64,000 bases of DNA, from assembly GCA_963971225.1 (NCBI GenBank), contig OZ020270.1, positions 74,354,432 through 74,418,431 on the forward strand, given 5' to 3'. A program made the translations under genes and the position numbers. Below, in pieces: positions 34,265 to 44,991 of the stretch (the stretch's first letter is position 1; every line of letters begins with the position of its first letter). Origin of the DNA: Melieria omissa (Eukaryota > Arthropoda > Insecta > Diptera > Ulidiidae). The notes below the pieces were generated by a model, which was not told the DNA's origin, did not search any database, and saw only the letters and a list, made by a program, of their open reading frames with translations.

Positions 34265-34665
34265 GTCGGCCTCGATAGCTCAGCGGGTAGTGCGCTGGCT
34301 TCTCATACCGAGCGCTCCAGGTTCGATTCCTGGCTTGGGCTGGAAAGAACACTCATTTACTTCTATCGCTATCCACATGAAGGAAATGAGAATTACAAGA
34401 ATCGCACAAGTGCGCTCTTGGCAGGCAATGGCAAAACCTCCAAGTGTGAAAGAAAAAACTGCCAATCGCCGTTCGGATTCGGCGTTAAACTGTAGGTCCC
34501 CTCCCTCCCTCCCTTTCCCCCATCCGTTTGAAATGTGTGTTGTATCACATGTTGGAAAAAACAGTGTTGCATACACATTTCAAACGGGTGGAATTTGTGG
34601 TATCACAACGGGCCCATAGGCCTAAGTGTGTCTCATACAGAGGCAGCCACTTAACCAACCAACCA
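34265..34665 (+). mobile_element. tRNA-derived SINE with 11-bp target duplication
   Basis: Flanked by perfect copies ACACATTCGCA at 34254-34264 and 34666-34676. A tRNA-like head is followed by about 330 bp of unrelated body, a CT-rich tract, a stem-loop whose arms are CCGTTTGAAATGTGT (34524-34538) and ACACATTTCAAACGG (34573-34587), and an (AACC)n tail at 34653-34665. It depends on a partner LINE for copying; which one cannot be told here. Confidence 0.9.
34269..34341 (+). promoter_or_regulatory. tRNA-like head with Pol III A and B boxes
   Basis: The A box TAGCTCAGCGG (34276-34286) and B box GGTTCGATTCC (34320-34330) match the consensus internal RNA polymerase III promoter. The head GCCTCGATAG... 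with TTCTCATAC in the anticodon region looks most like a tRNA-Met-type ancestor, but the cloverleaf is imperfect. It is the SINE promoter, not a working tRNA gene. Confidence 0.8.
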
Positions 34666-35213
34666 ACACATTCGCATCGAAATAATAGCAAAAATGTACC
34701 TTGTTTCGAATGTGCCATTTTCATCACTTTTCATACTTCTTCCTTAAAAAATTAGGAGCCGCAAAATATGTTCTTTTATATGTTCCATTTATAGTTTGGA
34801 ATACAAGCAAAAAACGAAAAGATTTTGGATTGGTCGAAACAAAAAAAAATTAAAAACTTTGCATATTTTGAGGCCCCTAATTTTTTAAGGAAAAGTATGA
34901 AAAGTGATGAAAATGGCTATGGTAAATTTTTGCTATTATTTCGATGCGAATGTATATGAATGTGTATATAATTTAGCTGTGTTGCATTGCTTGATGTGTC
35001 GGCTTTCATTATACACGAAACTCGTTAATTGTTTTACAAAAAATGGTTATGTTTTTGACCATCAAAGAAAATTCCATATTTTCCGACTTTGAGGTCCAAT
35101 TACCGCGGCATTTTATAACTTATAAAAATAAGTTGCATCGGAAAAGAAGCCGTGCGGTGTTGTTAATGGTGAAAATTATTTTAATCGGTTTTTTGGTTAA
35201 GAAACTACGATCA

Positions 35214-37978
35214 TTTATTTATTTATTTATTTAAATCAGAAAAATTATAATACAATTATAATTTTACACGAGAAAGAGTACTGGCTGCCAGGGCCTTCGA
35301 CTCATTGGTAAATTGCTTTTTTTTTTTTTTATAAGAGAAAATGTATTAAACTAAGTGTAAAATATTTGCAGATGTAAGAAAGTTTATAAATAGTTCAATG
35401 GTTTTGTCATCAGTGTTTTTGAGGAGTTGGGAAGGATGATTATTGGGGAAAAATTTTTTGCGTGTTGTGTCGAGATATTTGCAGTCGTTTAAAATGTGGT
35501 CAGTGGTTATAGCTGTTTCATTGCAGAAATGACAATTTGGTTTGTTTTCCCCTGTAAGCAGATGTAAGTGGGAAAATTTACAGTGACCGATCCGAAGTCG
35601 CACGAAAGCTTGTAGTGAGTTGCGGGATGCTTTTGCTGGGTATTGCGGTTTAAAGCGAGTTGGGTTGATGGTAGTGTACCGGTGTTGGGTATTTTTCCAA
35701 GCGTCAATTCTTGTAGTTTTTAAGAAGTTCATTCCCAATCGAAGTATGTCGTGTTTCTCCACGTATTCGAATGTATGAAGTGGTTGCAGCGTTGAGTTCT
35801 TGGCTTGTTTATCTGCTGTTTCATTTCCTGCTATACCGATATGGCTTGGAATCCACATTAGTTTAATTTTGTTGTTGCTGATTATGATGTCCCGTATGCG
35901 GTTCACTAACCAGGAGTTGTTTGTTTCGTGCAGATTACGAATTTCTTTTTTGTACCGGCTGCGTGTTGTGATGCTTTTAAGATTGCTGTGGCTTCAGCAG
36001 TGAAAATTGAACAAAACGGTTGTAGGAGCCCGATTGATATGGTGTTGCCGTGGTCATCGACAACAGCAAATGAGGTGCTTTCGGCTGTTTTTGACCCGTC
36101 TGTGTAAATGAATTCCCATTGATTTGTGGCCATTTTTTCTTTTGTATGAAGGAAGAGTTGTTGGTAGGTTGTGGCGGGTGTTGTGCGTTTAGAGTTTTTG
36201 CGGATTTCTAGTAGGAAAGAGTCAAGTGAAAGTTTCCAGGGTGGTGCTTTTACTATCGGTAGTTTTTGTGGTAAACTGGAAAGACCAATTTGTTTGGCGT
36301 ATTCGAGACATCTAGATACGGTTGACTTCTGACGTAAACTGCGCTTGTGTGTTGCGGCTTTGCGTGCGATCGTGAATAACGTGTTGTTGTTATTGTATAG
36401 GAGCTTTGGTAGAAGGCGCATTGTATTTTCTTGTATCCTTTCTTCGATGGTTGGAAGTCCGGCTTCAGATAGAATACATATGGTTGGCGAGGTTGGAAAA
36501 GCTCGAATGCTGCGGCGGACCGCTGCATGGTAAGGTGCGCTGATTCTCTTAATGTGAGTTTTGGCGCAGTGACCATAGATGGCGAGGCCGTAGTCAATTT
36601 TTGCAAGGATTAAGGATCGGGTTATATTGATTAGGGTAGAGATATGTATGTGGCTATGTTTTGAAGAAAAGTATTTTATTAGGTTTAACCTGGAGGCTAT
36701 ACTCTTTCTAACGTGTTCACATTGATGCTTAAAGGTAAGTTTTTTATCGAATATTATGCCTAGAATTTTTAACGTATCTACATGTGCTATGTTTACATTT
36801 GTGTACACTAAATTTGTGAAGTTACAGTTTATTTTTTTACATGCATGAAAGGTTTTACATTTTTCGTATGATATGCTGGCACCTGAGTTCATGGACCATT
36901 GTGAGATTTTGTCTAGTACGTTGCAAAATTTTTCTTTGACATCATCTAAGTTTTTGTTTTTACAGAATATGAGGACGTCGTCCGCGTAAATGATATGTTC
37001 AATTTTAGTTACTTTATTTAATATTTCTGAGACCTCGTTAAATGCTATAATGAAGAGTGTTACTGACAAGGGCGATCCCTGTGGGATGCCGTTATACAAA
37101 TTATAGGTATTTGAATTAGTGTTATTGACAATTACTTTGAATTTTCGATTAGTTAAAAAAGCTTTTACGTAATTGTATATCTTTTTCCCTACTTTCCACT
37201 TTGAAAGCTGGTGTAAAACGACGTGAGCTCCAACCCTGTCAAATGCTTTTTCAAAATCCAAGCTGAGTACTGAAATATGGTTTTTTGTGGATAGAGCGGT
37301 TGTCATGTAGTATTCGAGGTGGAGAAGTGCGTCTATCGTTCCTTGACCTCTTTTGTAAGCGACTTGGTTTGTGCTTATTAAGTTGTATCTCTGTGCGAAC
37401 CACTTTGCGACTATTTTGTCGAGTATTTTACTCATACAGGGAAGTAGGGAGATAGGTCTGTATCCTTGGGGTGAAGTGGGACATTTGTTAGGTTTTGGTA
37501 TTGGTACGACTAAAGCTTGTTTCCATATCTGCGGATATATTCCTTGATTTAATATTTTGTTGTAAAGGCCTATTAATCTCTTCTTAAGGTTTGACGGAAG
37601 ATTTTTTATTATGGGGTACGAAATTTTGTCTTCTCCGGGCGTTTTGCCTTTTGTTGATGCAACAGCTGCTTCATATTCTGGTAGCGAAATTTCGCTTTCG
37701 ATTTTAACTGCCTTTTGGGAGGTGTTTGGTTGGTAGCAAGCATTTAGAGTGGAATTTTTGTTTGTGGTGAAACCTTTTGGAAAGTTTTGGTTGGACGAGT
37801 ATATTGACCAGGTTGAGCCCAGGTAGTTGGCAATGTCTTTGGGTTGGAACAACGTGGATGTTGGCGTGTCTATTTGCTGTATTTGGTTGGTTTTGAAGCT
37901 GCCTGAAAGCCGTTTGATATCGGACCAGATTTTTTTGGGGTTGGATAAGGGCGTGATAGACTCCGTAAGTTTTTCGAA
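35214..37978 (-). mobile_element. I-type LINE, 5'-truncated, with (TAAA)n tail
   Basis: The 3' tail is the (AAAT)n tract at 35214-35234 (complement ATTTATTTATTT), followed upstream by about 110 bp of 3' UTR and the coding region. The 5' end lies at about 37978 within the protein, so ORF1 and the endonuclease are lost. It is inserted in the right arm of the hairpin element: arm sequence ends at GAAACTACGATC and resumes near 37985. Confidence 0.85.
35346..37978 (-). pseudogene. I-type LINE ORF2: reverse transcriptase, RNase H, CCHC (one frameshift)
   Basis: Enters at about 37978 with LTESITPLSNPKKIWSDIKR. Reverse transcriptase blocks follow: GEDKISYPIIKNLP, QGYRPISLLPCMSKILDKI, motif A LSLDFEKAFDRVG, motif B YNGIPQGSPLSVTLF and motif C IIYADDVLIFC, all with catalytic Asp residues. 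RNase H begins EFIYTDGSKTAESTSFAVV and FTAEATAILKA. A frameshift near 35935 falls at its third Asp block (FVICT). The next frame has KLMWIPSHIGIAGNETAD and a zinc-knuckle-like CHFCNETAITTDHILNDC, ending HLV at 35346. RNase H after the RT places it in the I group. The RT frame (35906-37978) is fully open; the enzyme makes cDNA from its own mRNA at nicked chromosomal sites. Confidence 0.9.
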
Positions 37979-38499
37979 TGAAAATATAGAGGAAAAACTG
38001 AAAAAATGACAGGGTACCTATATCTCACTAACTAGAGCTGCTGGAAAAAAATCTAAGGATAGATTCGAAATCAGCGCACCCAAATTACTAAGAAACAGTA
38101 GAAAAACTCCATGCAACAGAAAAAAAGTGTTTTTTTTGTTGTGCTGTATTATTCAACTTTTTTAAACATTTTTCCATTTTAATTGCACCTGCCGCCAAAA
38201 CAATTGTCACACTGTCAACTATTAGTAGTGCACTGCTTTCGAAGTGATGACAGTGCTACCGCATACGTTTTTTTTTGCGCATTTTCACTTACAATGTTCA
38301 ATGCAGCCCTAACATAAATTTTACAACATAAAGCTCTAATTTACTTGGAGTAATAGGTTGGTTAAGAGAAAAATTTATGCTCCACAAAAATGTGGTAGAT
38401 TTTAAGCCTTCCGTGGTAGATGTGGTAGAAACTTGATTTTAAAAATAATTGTGGTAGATCTACCACATATGTGGTAGAAGTAAGCACACTGGACCTGCT

Positions 38500-39805
38500 A
38501 TGCTGAAAGCAAGGCCAGTGATGACGTGATACGAAACAGGCAGGGGAAGCGAACTTGTTGACCATTTTTTGCATGTCACATACACAATCTGTGTGAGGTG
38601 TCATGCCCCTGTAGGAAATGGGACTGGTTGAATGGCTTGTCAGTCATAGCTGACTTCAGAACCGACTCGTTTCCTTGGAGCAAACTTACCCTTTTAACGT
38701 GGAGTCGCTGACAGTCACTTGAACAAGTAATTGTTAAATTTACTTACAAAAAACCAGTTGAAAAACCAATAAATTTTGGGAACCAGTTGTCTCAGGTCCG
38801 ACAGGGGTGGGTCAGTGATTGGTTCAACAGTGTGGTCGCGTTGAAGTTAGAACAAAGCGCAAAGTTGCAATTTAGAGGTAGCTTGTCTTTCGTATTTTTG
38901 AGAAAAAGGCGTATTTATACGATGCATGTTATTATTTTCATAATTGTCAATCATTTCAATAGAAAAGACATACATTTTCTCGATGCATGTTATTATTTTC
39001 ATAATTGTCAATTATTTCAATAAAAAATGCATACATTTTCTAAACATTGTTATGTTTTTATGTTATTTGTTATGTTATTATGTGCAGCTGCACATTTAGC
39101 AGCCATCCAGGGTCAGCCCGATTTGCGTTTCGCAAATTAAACACCAAATCATCGGAGTTCGGAGATGCTTTTGGTGTAAAATGCACTGTTCTAGACACAA
39201 GGGTGATTTTTTGTAATGAGTCAATGAAAACTTAAATAATGACATGTTACAGACATATTCAAACGATGTTATTATATTTGTAAGCAGTAATAGAATTTTA
39301 TATTCATTTTTCTATAAACATATCACAGAACTCTGTGCAAAAAATAAATTAATGTTCTATGCAATTAAAAATGAACCACAACGATAACCCTCACACATGA
39401 AAATTGGCCAGCACAACAACCCTCCATTTTGGAATTGACCAACACAACAACCCTCCATTTTCAGTTTGTATGGAGTCAGGAATATCAGCTGTGGGGCCGG
39501 AGTATCAGCTGTTATGTGACAGTATTGGTGAATTTTATGTGTGTATTGTGGCTTTTTTCACACTTCGCCTCTCACTTTCGCGTCACGTAGTCACTGGCAA
39601 GGCGCATAACAGCAGCACTAACATAATCACAGCGCACAATTGATGTGCGACTGACCACATCAACATAAAGCAAATTATGAAAGCTGACTTCGAATTGAGA
39701 AGTTTGCCGAAGTCATCGCGAATATATTCGAATAGCCGAAGTGCGTATGGGACCTACTGCGCTGGTACGCAAATTTGTGCGAGTTGACACCTCTATGTGT
39801 TTTAA
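38500..39805. other. Repeat-rich spacer without gene
   Basis: A 60-bp tandem duplication begins GATGCATGTTATTATTTTCA at 38921-38931 and again near 38982. ACAACAACCCTCCATTTT is duplicated at 39413-39464. GCCGAAGTGCGTATGGGACC at 39726 repeats the sequence just left of the hAT at 33441, showing that element landed in a repeat family. Confidence 0.6.
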
Positions 39806-40488
39806 CCCTTTGAAGCATACATTTTTCAGATAACTTTTTTTCAATGAAAATAGTCGCCCTGGGGGTTTTCGGGGTCGCTGATCACGAATATGTAATCGAA
39901 TTTTTGAAATTCAGCAATCCAATATGGCGGATCCAATATGGCCGACAACATTAGTAAAACTTATTCATATCATTATGGAAATTTGTATATGGGGGTTTTC
40001 GGGGTCGCTGATTACGAATTTGATATCAGATTTTCGAAATTGAAAATGGCGGATCCAATATGGCGGATGGAATTTGTAAAACTTATTGGTATCAATGGAA
40101 AAATTAGTATCCAGGGGTTTTCGGGGTCGCTTATTACGAATTCGATATCAGATGTTCGAAATTCAAAATGGCGGATCCAATATGGCCGACAGAATTAGAA
40201 TTAGAATTCCACCCGCAATTTTGAATTTCGAAAATCTAATAAGAAATTCGGAATCAGCGACTCCGAAAACCTCCGTATACCAATTTTCATATTGATATGA
40301 ATAAGTTTCACTACTTCTGTCCGCCATATTACATCCGCCATTTTGAATTTCGAAAATCTGATATCTACATCGTCATCAGCGACCCCAAAAACCCCCTTAC
40401 ACCAATTTTCATACAGATATAAATAAATAAATATAAAAATGGTAGTATTCTAGGTGGTATATACGTCTTACCACCGTGCTGCAAAGGG
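39806..40488. mobile_element. TTAA (piggyBac-like) MITE made of inverted ~120-bp units
   Basis: Ends CCCTTTGAAGCA and TGCTGCAAAGGG are flanked by TTAA at 39802-39805 and 40489-40492. Inside, three direct units begin GGGGTTTTCGGGGTCGCT (39857, 39992, 40114) followed by ATGGCGGATCCAATATGG. Two inverted units follow, with CAGCGACTCCGAAAACC (40257) and CAGCGACCCCAAAAACC (40378). No coding frame. Related units recur at 62795-63005. Confidence 0.85.
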
Positions 40489-40492
40489 TTAA

Positions 40493-41674
40493 AGCTGCCG
40501 AACGTACTACTATAGTAGTATTTTACTACTATTTTGTCATTTGTACTACCGTATTACCACATGCCAATTATACTACTATTTTTCTGAAATATAAGTGTAC
40601 AAGCAAAAACAAAAATTACGATATAAAAGGTATGTTTTGCTTTGATGTTACAAAACAATTTGGCAAAAACATAAAATGGTCTTTTCGCTTCCACTTTGAG
40701 CCTTTTTTGGGGAAAAAAGTGGCAACGTAAATCTAAGTAAGGCTATTAGAAAAGAATATACAAACATGTTACCGAACTAAACATTGCCGAAGGACGAAAT
40801 TTATATCAACGTTGCCGATTTTAACAATAACAACAATATAATGATAAAGAATGTACGACATTGACTTTAAAAGTCGTCTTTGCCGTTTTTTTTTCTAATC
40901 AAATATCCTTGGTTTGTGAACAACTCTATCACTTGTGTTTCAAGGTAACAGTTACACCTTTTTAACCGTGTTGCCAAATGCTGTTCGTACAATACTTCAT
41001 AGGATTGTAATTATATGATATAAGGTTTTGATAAAGTGTTTAACTTTAAATACAGCGCAACGGATGCGATACCCAAAAATGAAAATTATGAAATAATACA
41101 TAAAGTAATATTACTGTATTTAAATACAAAATAACTCAATAACTTTGCATATTCTTGTAAGAATCTTTCAAAATTTGATAAAGACAATAAAGTGGTTGTT
41201 GGGACGTCGACAAGTCAGAAAAATTAAACTGAGATGAAACGTGTAATTCGCAATCATTGGAATATGCTGATAAAAGTGTATACAATCGTTCGATTTCTCT
41301 GGGCTTGGCATTTTTATTCAACCAGTGCAAATTAGAGCAAAATCCCGCTGGATTATTAATCATACAAATTATTATTTAAATTTAAAGTATGCCATTTTTA
41401 AGAAAATATAAAAAAAATATTGTTCGTCGTGTTTCGTTTTTTTTTCTGTTGATTGGTTCCTCTTGTCTGTGTGCTTGAATTGCTAAAAGTAATATATTAA
41501 TAAAAAACTTTAATAACACTTAAATATTGTTATGGAATTTTAAACTTCTGGTATTTTAAAACCCGACTACCAAAAAACCTTTAAAAACAAGTTGCAGCAT
41601 ATTTTCTTTTATTTTTTTATAAAAATATCTTCAAAATGGGGTTTTTAGAGTATATCCGTAGACAAATAGTTATA
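40493..41674. other. No gene recognised
   Basis: AT-rich. CTACTATAGTAG-type trinucleotide runs occur at 40504-40580. A minus-strand frame at 41136-41363 is open but shows no family motif. Confidence 0.45.
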
Positions 41675-43311
41675 CACTCCGGGCCACCAGAATAGGTTCA
41701 CACTTTTTTCTCGAGGACAATGAGTAGTGTTCTTACAAAACACCGTTTTACCTCATTTATTGGTATCAAGATGTTCAAGGCATCTATTGTGAACCTACAT
41801 GTCCAAAACACAATTTGACATTTATTTCATTTTTCTTTTTTGGCCCAATTTTGTAAAGTGAACCCCAAAACTGAGTACATTTTAGTGGGCCACCAGAATA
41901 GGTTCACTCTGAAAATTAAGATTGAAACAGTGGTAAATGCAAATAATATGGACTGTTTGGTAAACAACACTTAAATTTATTGGTTTTAAAAGCGAGTATG
42001 GCCACCTTTATTTAGTATGGCTTCAAAAGTTCGCGTCAACATTGACTCGTATAAAGACTTAATTAAATCTAGAGAAATAGTCTCCCACGCTGCTTCAATG
42101 GCACCAATAAGTTCATCGTTGTTGTCGAACTGGCGTCCGAAGGCATAGACCTTCCTCACCAACCATCCCCAAACGTTTTCAATGATATTAAAATCAGCAA
42201 AATAGGGGGCCCGCTCCAGCTGATCAAAGTTTTGCTGCATCAACCACTGCTTCACGACCCGTAAAGTATGGATGGGTGCATTGTCCTGCTGGAATATCCA
42301 CTTAATAGGACCAAACAAGACAGACAATTGTGGAAAAACTCTCTCAAGCATGGTTTTATAGCCCATTACCGCCATTCTAGATGTTTGAAATTTCAGCTTG
42401 ACAGTTCCGTAGTAGGAAATCGCTCCCCATACCATAATTCCACCTTCTCAAACGTGGTGGCGTGTTAAAAAGCGTTCATTTTTTCTAAGGTCATAGAAAT
42501 ACAAATTGTATTCATCGGGTCCATCAAGATTAAACCGTTTTTCGCCCGAAAACTCGACGTACTTCCATTTGTCGTTCCATGCCATATGATTTCTGCGAAA
42601 TTCCAAACGGTTTTCTAGGCGCTGAGCAGTTAGCGGTGGTTCTTTTTGCAGTTTTTTTCTTTTTAGGTTGGGGACATTCCGAATGACACGTTTGATAGTA
42701 GAATAGCTTGCAGAAGTCCAGTTTTAGCCTTGATTTTGGCAACTGAGTCAGCGGAATTTGAAGCACATCGCAGTATGGCACGCTTGTCTGCAGACGTTGT
42801 CACCGAATGCGTGCAGCCTTTCATGTTTTTTCCATTAGTGCTTTTATTTCGCAAATAATTGCTCACCAAATTTTGACTTCTGTTTATTTTAAACGCTATT
42901 TTATGCAAAGAATAATTTTCACTTTCAAGCACTTTAATTTGAGCGATTTCTTCGGAAGTTAGAGCTTTTCCGTGACCCATTTTCATACAAACGTTAAGAA
43001 AAACATTTAATGGAATGATCAAATTTGGTTTTGCTCCCAAAAGTCCCGTTATTCGCCAAAAAAGCAGCGATTTTGAATGTGAACCTATTCTGGTGACCCA
43101 CTAAAATGTACTCAGTTTTGGGGTTCACTTTACAAAAGTGGGCTAAAAACAAAAAATGAAATAAATGTCAAATTGTGTTTTGTACAGGTAGGTTCACAAT
43201 AGATGCCTTGAACATCTTGATACCAATAAATGAGGTAAAACGGTGTTTTGTAAGAACACTACTCATTTTCCTCTAGAAAAAAATGTGAACCTATTCTGGT
43301 GGCCCGGAGTG
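41675..43311 (-). mobile_element. Tc3-like (DD34E) transposon with IR/DR ends
   Basis: Inverted ends CACTCCGGGCCACCAGAATA at 41675 and 43311 with TA at 41673-41674 and 43312-43313. Inner copies GGCCACCAGAATAGGTTCAC occur at 41888 and, inverted, at about 43079. Length 1637 bp. The gene is on the minus strand. Confidence 0.9.
41986..42980 (-). pseudogene. Tc3-like transposase with first catalytic Asp changed
   Basis: The start MGHGKALTSEEIAQIKVLES at 42980 is chosen because it matches the Tc3 N-terminus; an upstream in-frame extension is not family-like. Helix-turn-helix NYSLHKIAFKINRSQNLVSN follows. The frame breaks near 42690-42730, and the next frame has RKPFGISQKSYGMERQME. The first catalytic block reads VEFSGEKRFNLDGP where the family has FSDEK, so Asp is replaced by Gly. 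The last frame (42435-41986) carries MVWGAISYYG, the second Asp in WIFQQDNAPIHT and Glu in DFNIIENVWGWL (spacing 34), ending at 41986. A stop near 42445 adds to the damage. Dead copy. Confidence 0.85.
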
Positions 43312-43313
43312 TA

Positions 43314-43817
43314 AGTTGGTCTGAATTAGGCAAGAACTAGTACGTATTCTAGATATGCAAATATTAAGCTACTATATTGTTGAAAAGATCTTGCCATTTT
43401 TTGCCCTATTTAAGCAAAATTTCAGCAATATGTAATCCCACTATTATATAAAGTACATTTTGGTTAAGATTAAGTATTTTATCAAAGCTTAATACATTTT
43501 TTCCGTTGAAGTCCATCGAAAAAGTATTATTAAATCTGTGGTCAAAAACGATTATCGCTAAAGCGATTATTGCTTTGCCACCAAACAAATTACTATTAGT
43601 ATATAATAAAAACATAAAAAAGTTTGTTTATATGACTTTTGTAACTGAATTACATTGTTTCTTTCACTTTTTTATAAATCAAATTGGTAATGTGTTTTGA
43701 AACTTAGTATTTGATTTAGTAGTTGATGAATCCTTGCGATTTTTTACACTGTGAAGAAAATATGCATGTGTACTACTCAAAGTCCATAAATACTACCCAA
43801 AAATCATAACATGTATA
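43314..43817. other. Spacer without gene
   Basis: AT-rich sequence between two transposons. AGCGATTATTGCTTTGCC-like words near 43561 are not part of a recognised family. Confidence 0.5.
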
Positions 43818-44422
43818 GGGTGTTTTTTTTAGAGGTTTGTTTTTCGAATAGAGATAAAACTGGCATTTTGTGGTCAAATCTGGCAACTCTAATGTCATTT
43901 ATGTTCAGTTTGGTTTGCCGTTTCATCATGAACAGGTTGACAAAAGAACACCGCTTGCAAATCGTGCAAATTTATTTCGAAAATAATGGTTCAGTTCACG
44001 AAGTTTACCGCAAGCTCCGTCCATTTTATGGTCGACATAATCGTCCATCAGAGCAAAATCGGTCCATCCATCGGTTAACCATGGGTCGTTTTCGCACTAC
44101 GTTTACTCTATGTGATAATACGCATCCGCAGAGACGTCGAACAGTGCGCACCGAAGAAACAATTGCCGCTGTAGAGCAAAATGTTGAAGAGGACCCGAAT
44201 GAATCGATTCGCCACCGTGCACAGCAATTGGAGCTTTGTCCATCAACTTTAAAAATTGGACCTGTAGAATTGGCTTTATTCGAGCCAGCCACGGCGGCCA
44301 ATCATATTTAAACATTAATGGCATAAAATTATCCTTCCAATAAAGCCAAATTAATGGACATTAAAACGATTTTCTTGTGTTTTATTTCAATTCGAAGTTC
44401 TATACCTCTAAAAAAAAAACCC
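43818..44422 (+). mobile_element. DD41D deletion-derivative MITE, copy 1 (605 bp)
   Basis: Ends GGGTGTTTTTTTTAGAGG (43818) and its degenerate inverse at 44422 are flanked by TATA. It retains the first ~108 codons of the transposase (start MNRLTKEHRLQIVQIYF at 43927) and then jumps from CPSTL to the sequence around the last codons, in another frame. The same junction and the same GGCATAAAATTATCC insertion near the 3' end occur in the copy at 61104-61718. Confidence 0.9.
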
Positions 44423-44469
44423 TATACTACTGAAACAAAATTGAAAACGGCAGCACTGATGTGTTTATT

Positions 44470-44742
44470 TGCTTAGTGATGCCACACAACACGACTGAAC
44501 ATGACAGAATTGCGAACAAGGTTCGATGAATGCATAATTTCGCGTTTTGGTGATGCCATCGATCGCTGATCGTGCGATCTGAACCCTTTGGACTTTTTTC
44601 TTTGGGGCTACGCGAAAGACCAAGTCTATGCAGACAATCCGCTGGAGAATGTGAGGGACAACATACGTGCAGTTCTTGGCGCCTTACAGCCTGCTATATG
44701 TAAAAAAGTCATCGAAAATTACCTAAAAAGAATCGAGGTGTT
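44470..44742 (+). pseudogene. DD41D-type mariner transposase, C-terminal part (cut by the RTE)
   Basis: Frames here read MTELRTRFDECIISRFGDA, then after a small lesion SCDLNPLDFFLWGYAKDQVY and NIRAVLGALQPAICKKVIEN, and reach KRIEVFQAA at 44743. The last catalytic Asp is in NPLDFFLW. The protein resumes at 48262 with QAARGGHLNDVIFHY and its stop, so the LINE at 44753-48261 split the gene. Upstream regions are missing or decayed. The 3' inverted end ACCCTG lies near 48428. The block WPPRSCDL seen in the other copies is partly deleted here. Confidence 0.75.
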
Positions 44743-44991
44743 CCAGGCTGCTGTAAGGAAGGAAGCGGACATACAAGGTAAAGTCTCTGATTGCGTTCAA
44801 CATGGCGAACGCCAGAACGATCCTTGTCCCTGTCCAATCCAAGCTGATACACAGCCTCCGTGCAGCCTTTCTGGATAGCTATTTGGCACCCGCTGAATAG
44901 TGAACTAATGTGTGCAGCGAGTCCAATCCCCAGGACTTAAAATTTGGGTTGTGCGCAGGGTTTGGTGCCCGCCACGGAAAATCATCTACGA

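Larger units (their letters stand above)
33818..38146. mobile_element. Long-inverted-repeat (hairpin) element inside the hAT
   Basis: TACACTGCACAAC at 33816 and GTTGTGCTGTA ending at 38148 mark the ends with a possible TA duplication. CTGTTGCATGGAGTTTTT (33836) is inverted at 38103-38120. The left arm runs to about 34770 and the right arm from 34865; the arms correspond along their length (for example ATCACTTTTCATACTTCTTC versus its inverted copy at 34888-34910, and ACACAGCCAAATT versus AATTTAGCTGTGT near 34971). The loop is about 90 bp. The left arm is interrupted by a SINE and the right arm by a LINE at 35214-37978. Confidence 0.75.
33441..38491. mobile_element. hAT-type element (5.05 kb) hosting nested insertions
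   Basis: Ends TAGTGTGCTTACTT and AAGTAAGCACACTG match the YARNG form of hAT termini. GACCTGCT is duplicated at 33433-33440 and 38492-38499. Subterminal TGTGGTAGAT words are abundant at both ends (33469-33520 and 38390-38475). Remaining own sequence is about 0.7 kb (33441-33817 and 38147-38491) and encodes no transposase; the rest is later insertions. Confidence 0.85.

Noticed and set aside
34269..34341. Functional tRNA gene
   Set aside because: It has A and B boxes but an imperfect cloverleaf, is followed by SINE body and tail, and lies within an 11-bp target duplication.
39857..40480. Satellite DNA array
   Set aside because: Units change orientation and are enclosed by TTAA-type ends, so a MITE explains them better.
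41136..41363. Minus-strand 75-codon frame as a gene
   Set aside because: No recognised motif or flanking signals; retained only as part of the spacer.
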